Assembly (NCBI GenBank): GCA_947379865.1
Contig: CANCOY010000148.1
Coordinates: forward strand, 1 to 7,673
DNA length: 7,673 bases
Direction of reading: 5' to 3'
DNA from: Acetobacteraceae bacterium
Lineage (GTDB): Bacteria > Pseudomonadota > Alphaproteobacteria > Zavarziniales > Zavarziniaceae
The first letter of the stretch is position 1. The number at the start of each line of letters is the position of its first letter. A program made the position numbers and the translations under genes. The notes under the pieces are model-generated. The model was not told the origin of the DNA. It worked only from the letters and a program-made list of their open reading frames with translations, and ran no database searches. Shown piece by piece: positions 5,751-7,673 of this stretch.

Positions 5751-6509
5751 TTAGCGCGGGTTGCGGAACCGGAAGATGACCTGGTCCGTATGCCCCCTGA
5801 TGGCGGGGTCGAACACCAGGGTCTTGTGATCATCGGCCGGATTTCGCAACAGATCGCTCTCGGCCTCCAGCACGAAACCGGCGGCGGTGACGTCTGTTTT
5901 GATCACCTGTGGATCAATCCGGTGCAGGGTTTCGCTACCGCCAAGGCCCGTGCCGGGCGCATCTGCATGGTCGAGCACCAGATAGGTTCCGCCAGGCTTC
6001 AGGGCGGCCCGGATGGCCTTGTTGACCCTGGGCACGTCGGCGGGGCCCATGAAGGCGTCGTACATGTCGTGATAGTTCTGGGCCGTCCAGACGAGGTCGA
6101 GCGGCACCGGCGCGCTGAACGCGTTGATGGGCATGATCAGGACACTGACATTGCCATAGGCCGGATCGGCGGCCAGTGCGTTTAGGGCCTTCACGCCCTC
6201 GGGAAAGCGGGTGGCGAATTCCTGCGGGACCATGGCATAGACATGGCCAGTCGCCCCCACGGCCTTGCTGAAGATGCGGGTGAAATAGCCGCTACCGGGC
6301 ATCAGGTCGGCCACGCTGTCGCCCGCGTGCACGCCGGTAAACGTCAGCACCTCGCCCGGATGGCGCTGCGCGTCGCTGGCAATGTCCTTGGGCGGACGGC
6401 CTGCATCTGCCAAAGCGGCGGCGATGTTGGCAGCCACCGGCTCAGCGCTGGCCGCTGACGTGTGCAAGACGCCGACGACAAGAGCCGCAAGCAGCAGGAT
6501 GGATTTCAT
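5751..6509 (-). CDS. Exported COG4798-type predicted SAM methyltransferase
   Basis: From ATG 6509-6507 the product is 252 residues and starts with a clear Sec signal peptide: MKSILLLAALVVGVLHTSAASA with cleavage likely after Ala22, before EPVAAN. An upstream in-frame ATG at 6545 is rejected because AGGAGA (6521-6516) lies six bases before 6509 and the extra residues would bury the signal peptide. The mature part has a class I methyltransferase core: HPGEVLTFTGVHAGDSVADL leads into the SAM loop MPGSGYFTRI (70-79), followed by LDLVWTAQNYHDMY, LKPGGTYLVLDH, GSETLHRID, and near the C-terminus DDHKTLVFDP and IRGHTDQ. This pattern marks the COG4798 predicted methyltransferases, whose acceptor is unknown to me. 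A SAM enzyme sent to the periplasm, where SAM is not known to be abundant, is puzzling. It lies 63 bases downstream of the lysR gene on the same strand and could be cotranscribed or separately controlled. Confidence 0.88.
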   Translation of the reverse strand: MKSILLLAALVVGVLHTSAASAEPVAANIAAALADAGRPPKDIASDAQRHPGEVLTFTGVHAGDSVADLMPGSGYFTRIFSKAVGATGHVYAMVPQEFATRFPEGVKALNALAADPAYGNVSVLIMPINAFSAPVPLDLVWTAQNYHDMYDAFMGPADVPRVNKAIRAALKPGGTYLVLDHADAPGTGLGGSETLHRIDPQVIKTDVTAAGFVLEAESDLLRNPADDHKTLVFDPAIRGHTDQVIFRFRNPR

Positions 6510-6542
6510 GTGGTGTCTCCTGTGGGCGGTGATGAGGGAAAA

Positions 6543-6561
6543 CATTCGCTGACGTTGAATG
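6543..6561. repeat. Inverted repeat CATTC-N9-GAATG between lysR and the exported methyltransferase gene
   Basis: CATTC (6543-6547) and GAATG (6557-6561) form a perfect five-base dyad around a nine-base spacer, about 34 bases upstream of the methyltransferase start. Its symmetry gives T6546-N11-A6558, the minimal LysR box, but the arms differ from the operator found upstream of lysR. It could be a weak regulator site or chance. Confidence 0.3.
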
Positions 6562-6572
6562 ATAAACAGTCC

Positions 6573-7439
6573 TCAGCGCCCACCCTTTTCAAGGGAGGCG
6601 ATGATGTGCTCGCACAGGCGGCGCGCCGGGACAGTCAGGGCAGGTGGTGAGATCAGGGCGATCTCCGTGTCGCGCAGGTTGGGGAGAGAGGCACCCGTCA
6701 CGGCATGCAGATCGTGAGGAACCATGTCCTTGGGCAGAACACTCACCCCAAGACCGGTCTTCACCGCGGCAATGTTCCCTGCCAGCGAGCCACAGGAATA
6801 GGCAATGCGCCACTTGCGTCGGGCGCGCTTGAGGGCATCCGTCGCCCTCTTGCGGTAGACGCACGGCTCGGGCGAGACGACAAGCGGAACCACCGCATCG
6901 TCCGCTAGGGAATAACCCTCGGCGGCCGCCCAGACGAGCGGCTCGCGCCAGACCCTGACCCCGGCAAGGCGGGCCGTCGGCTCACGCTTCACCAAGGCGA
7001 TGTCGAGGGCGCCTTGCCGGAAAATCTCCATCAGGTTGAGCGTAAGATCGCAGGTAACCTCAAGAGATACGAGGGGATGCGTCCGGGCAAAATCGCCCAG
7101 AATTGTGGGCAAATGCGTGGTGGCAAAGTCTTCAGGGGCGCCCAGACGCACCATGCCCTCCAGCTGAGGTTCATTGATGCGGGTCATCGCCTCGTCGTTG
7201 ATCGCCAGCATCCGGTTCGCGTAGGTCAGCATGACCTCGCCATCATGTGTAAGCCGGATGGCGCGATGGGAGCGCTCGCAAAGCTGCCGGCCAACGGCAT
7301 CCTCCAGGCGCTTGAGCTGCAATGAGATCGTTGATTGGCTGCGGAACAGCCTCTCCGCCGCCCGGGAAATGTTCTGTTCGGCGGCGATTGCCACAAAGCT
7401 GCGCAAAAGATCGATGTCGAGGTTGCGCGGATTGGCCAT
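6573..7439 (-). CDS. LysR-family transcriptional regulator, LrhA/HexA-like
   Basis: The 288-residue product is a full-length LysR-type regulator. The N-terminal winged helix-turn-helix runs from LDIDLLRSFVAIAAEQN (7-23) through SRAAERLFRSQSTISLQLKR (25-44) to RLTHDGEVMLTYA, where a linker helix starts. The C-terminal effector-binding domain begins near VRLGAPEDFATTHLP and includes RIAYSCGSLAGNIAAVKTG and GVSVLPKDMV. The LGAPEDFA block and the SLAGNIAAVKTGLGVSVLP stretch resemble the LrhA/HexA/PecT subgroup, but the effector is unknown. ATG 7439-7437 follows a GAGG ribosome site about nine bases away. The gene is divergent from an SbtA-like permease gene, with a LysR-type dyad in between, so self-control and control of the permease are the natural inference. 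The methyltransferase gene downstream on the same strand may be a second target. Confidence 0.93.
   Translation of the reverse strand: MANPRNLDIDLLRSFVAIAAEQNISRAAERLFRSQSTISLQLKRLEDAVGRQLCERSHRAIRLTHDGEVMLTYANRMLAINDEAMTRINEPQLEGMVRLGAPEDFATTHLPTILGDFARTHPLVSLEVTCDLTLNLMEIFRQGALDIALVKREPTARLAGVRVWREPLVWAAAEGYSLADDAVVPLVVSPEPCVYRKRATDALKRARRKWRIAYSCGSLAGNIAAVKTGLGVSVLPKDMVPHDLHAVTGASLPNLRDTEIALISPPALTVPARRLCEHIIASLEKGGR
6583..6595. repeat. Short hairpin CCCTT-TTC-AAGGG in the last codons of lysR
   Basis: A perfect five-base stem with a three-base loop covers the last codons of the lysR gene. Neither side is followed by a T-run, so it is not a standard intrinsic terminator. It might slow 3' decay or polymerase between lysR and the downstream methyltransferase gene, or it may be incidental. 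Confidence 0.3.
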
Positions 7440-7455
7440 GCTGCCCAGCCTCAGT

Positions 7456-7472
7456 TATTGAGAGTTTCAATA
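7456..7472. promoter_or_regulatory. Probable LysR-type operator in the lysR/permease divergent region
   Basis: TATTGA (7456-7461) and TCAATA (7467-7472) form a perfect six-base inverted repeat around GAGTT. The core is T7458-N11-A7470, matching the LysR-box rule with symmetric arms. The dyad ends 16 bases upstream of the lysR ATG, beside its GAGG ribosome site, and overlaps the proposed -35 of the divergent permease gene. That position fits autorepression and control of the permease gene. Binding is inferred from symmetry and context only. Confidence 0.6.
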
Positions 7473-7486
7473 GCAAAGCAGAGAAT
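7458..7486 (+). promoter_or_regulatory. Possible sigma-70 promoter for the SbtA-like permease gene
   Basis: TTGAGA (7458-7463, five of six consensus positions) and GAGAAT (7481-7486, four of six) are separated by 17 bases in the most AT-rich part of the intergenic region. Transcription would start near 7493 and give a leader of about 117 bases before ATG 7610. The -35 lies inside the inverted repeat, so a bound LysR protein would compete with or contact RNA polymerase. No convincing promoter could be picked for lysR on the other strand. Confidence 0.35.
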
Positions 7487-7534
7487 TATTCATTTTTCAA
7501 CGTCCTGGACGCCGTTCATGTTGACGCCCGTCAT

Positions 7535-7548
7535 CGTGCCTTCGCACG
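7535..7548. repeat. Small hairpin CGTGC-CTTC-GCACG in the leader of the permease gene
   Basis: A perfect five-base stem with a CTTC loop lies in the predicted untranslated leader, 62 bases upstream of the permease ATG. It is too short to call a riboswitch or attenuator, and no T-run follows it. Confidence 0.25.
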
Positions 7549-7609
7549 TCTGTCGCCGCGTCTTGTCCAAAGGCTCGGCACCGCGTGCAGCGCCACTGGG
7601 AGACAGTCC

Positions 7610-7673
7610 ATGGATGCAAACCTCTTCAAGGCCTTGGTAGATCCGGCCATCCTGTTTTTCTTTTTCGGGCTAT
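7610..7673 (+). CDS. Start of an SbtA/DUF897-like sodium-dependent permease (3' truncated by window)
   Basis: ATG 7610 opens a frame that runs to the window end and encodes 21 residues, MDANLFKALVDPAILFFFFG followed by Leu. GGGAG at 7598-7602 lies seven bases upstream, a good ribosome site. The N-terminal pattern LxDPAILFFxxG is what I recall for proteobacterial members of the sodium-dependent bicarbonate transporter superfamily (SbtA, DUF897, PF05982), inner-membrane proteins with about ten helices; the hydrophobic AILFFFFGL run would begin the first helix. Only these residues are visible, so substrate and completeness are unknown; proteobacterial members are not necessarily bicarbonate carriers. 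The gene is divergent from a LysR regulator across 170 bases containing a LysR-type dyad, which suggests regulated expression. Confidence 0.65.
   Translation, partial: MDANLFKALVDPAILFFFFGL

Noticed and set aside
5625..6185. Plus-strand frame of 186 codons spanning the end of the APH gene and the 3' half of the exported methyltransferase gene.
   Set aside because: It crosses two convergent real genes in a different frame and has no ribosome site or family pattern.

Overview
The window looks like chromosomal DNA of a high-GC alphaproteobacterium. Coding regions favour G/C at third positions, and the genes present (an EF-P/EpmA pair, a DUF925-type nucleotidyltransferase, a COG4798-type exported methyltransferase, an SbtA-like permease start, an alphaproteobacterial-looking lytic transglycosylase tail) fit that class. 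A Rhodospirillales/Azospirillaceae-like host is a guess from sequence flavour only. There are nine protein genes, two of them cut by the window edges. No rRNA, tRNA, CRISPR array, insertion sequence or attachment site was seen. No gene-free gap exceeds about 170 bases.

Left part (1-2204): the 3' end of a probable lytic transglycosylase-family gene (1-465, +) is followed by a distinctly AT-richer class I SAM methyltransferase gene (562-1140, +), which looks acquired. That gene converges on epmA (1143-2204, -), with only two bases between the stop codons. EpmA is the ligase that attaches beta-lysine to elongation factor P.

Middle (2205-5731, all +): efp (2322-2888) is divergent from epmA and keeps the lysine that EpmA modifies. 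The two genes are separated by 117 bases in which two proposed promoters share nearly the same -35 position. A DUF925-type nucleotidyltransferase gene follows the efp stop codon directly. Next comes a likely two-gene unit: a DUF7064/7065-like protein of unknown function (3567-4664) and an APH-fold phosphotransferase (4691-5731).

Right part (5751-7673): two minus-strand genes, a LysR-type regulator of the LrhA/HexA kind (6573-7439) and downstream of it a signal-peptide-bearing methyltransferase (5751-6509). Divergent from lysR, the first 21 codons of an SbtA/DUF897-like sodium-dependent permease enter at 7610. The intergenic region holds a perfect TATTGA-N5-TCAATA dyad that fits the LysR T-N11-A rule. 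It overlaps a plausible -35 for the permease gene and lies just upstream of the lysR start, the usual layout for a LysR protein controlling itself and its divergent neighbour.

Most of the window is ordinary chromosome. The points most worth a second look are the LysR/permease operator, the exported SAM methyltransferase, the DUF7064-APH pair, the overlapping efp/epmA promoters and the foreign-looking methyltransferase at 562-1140.
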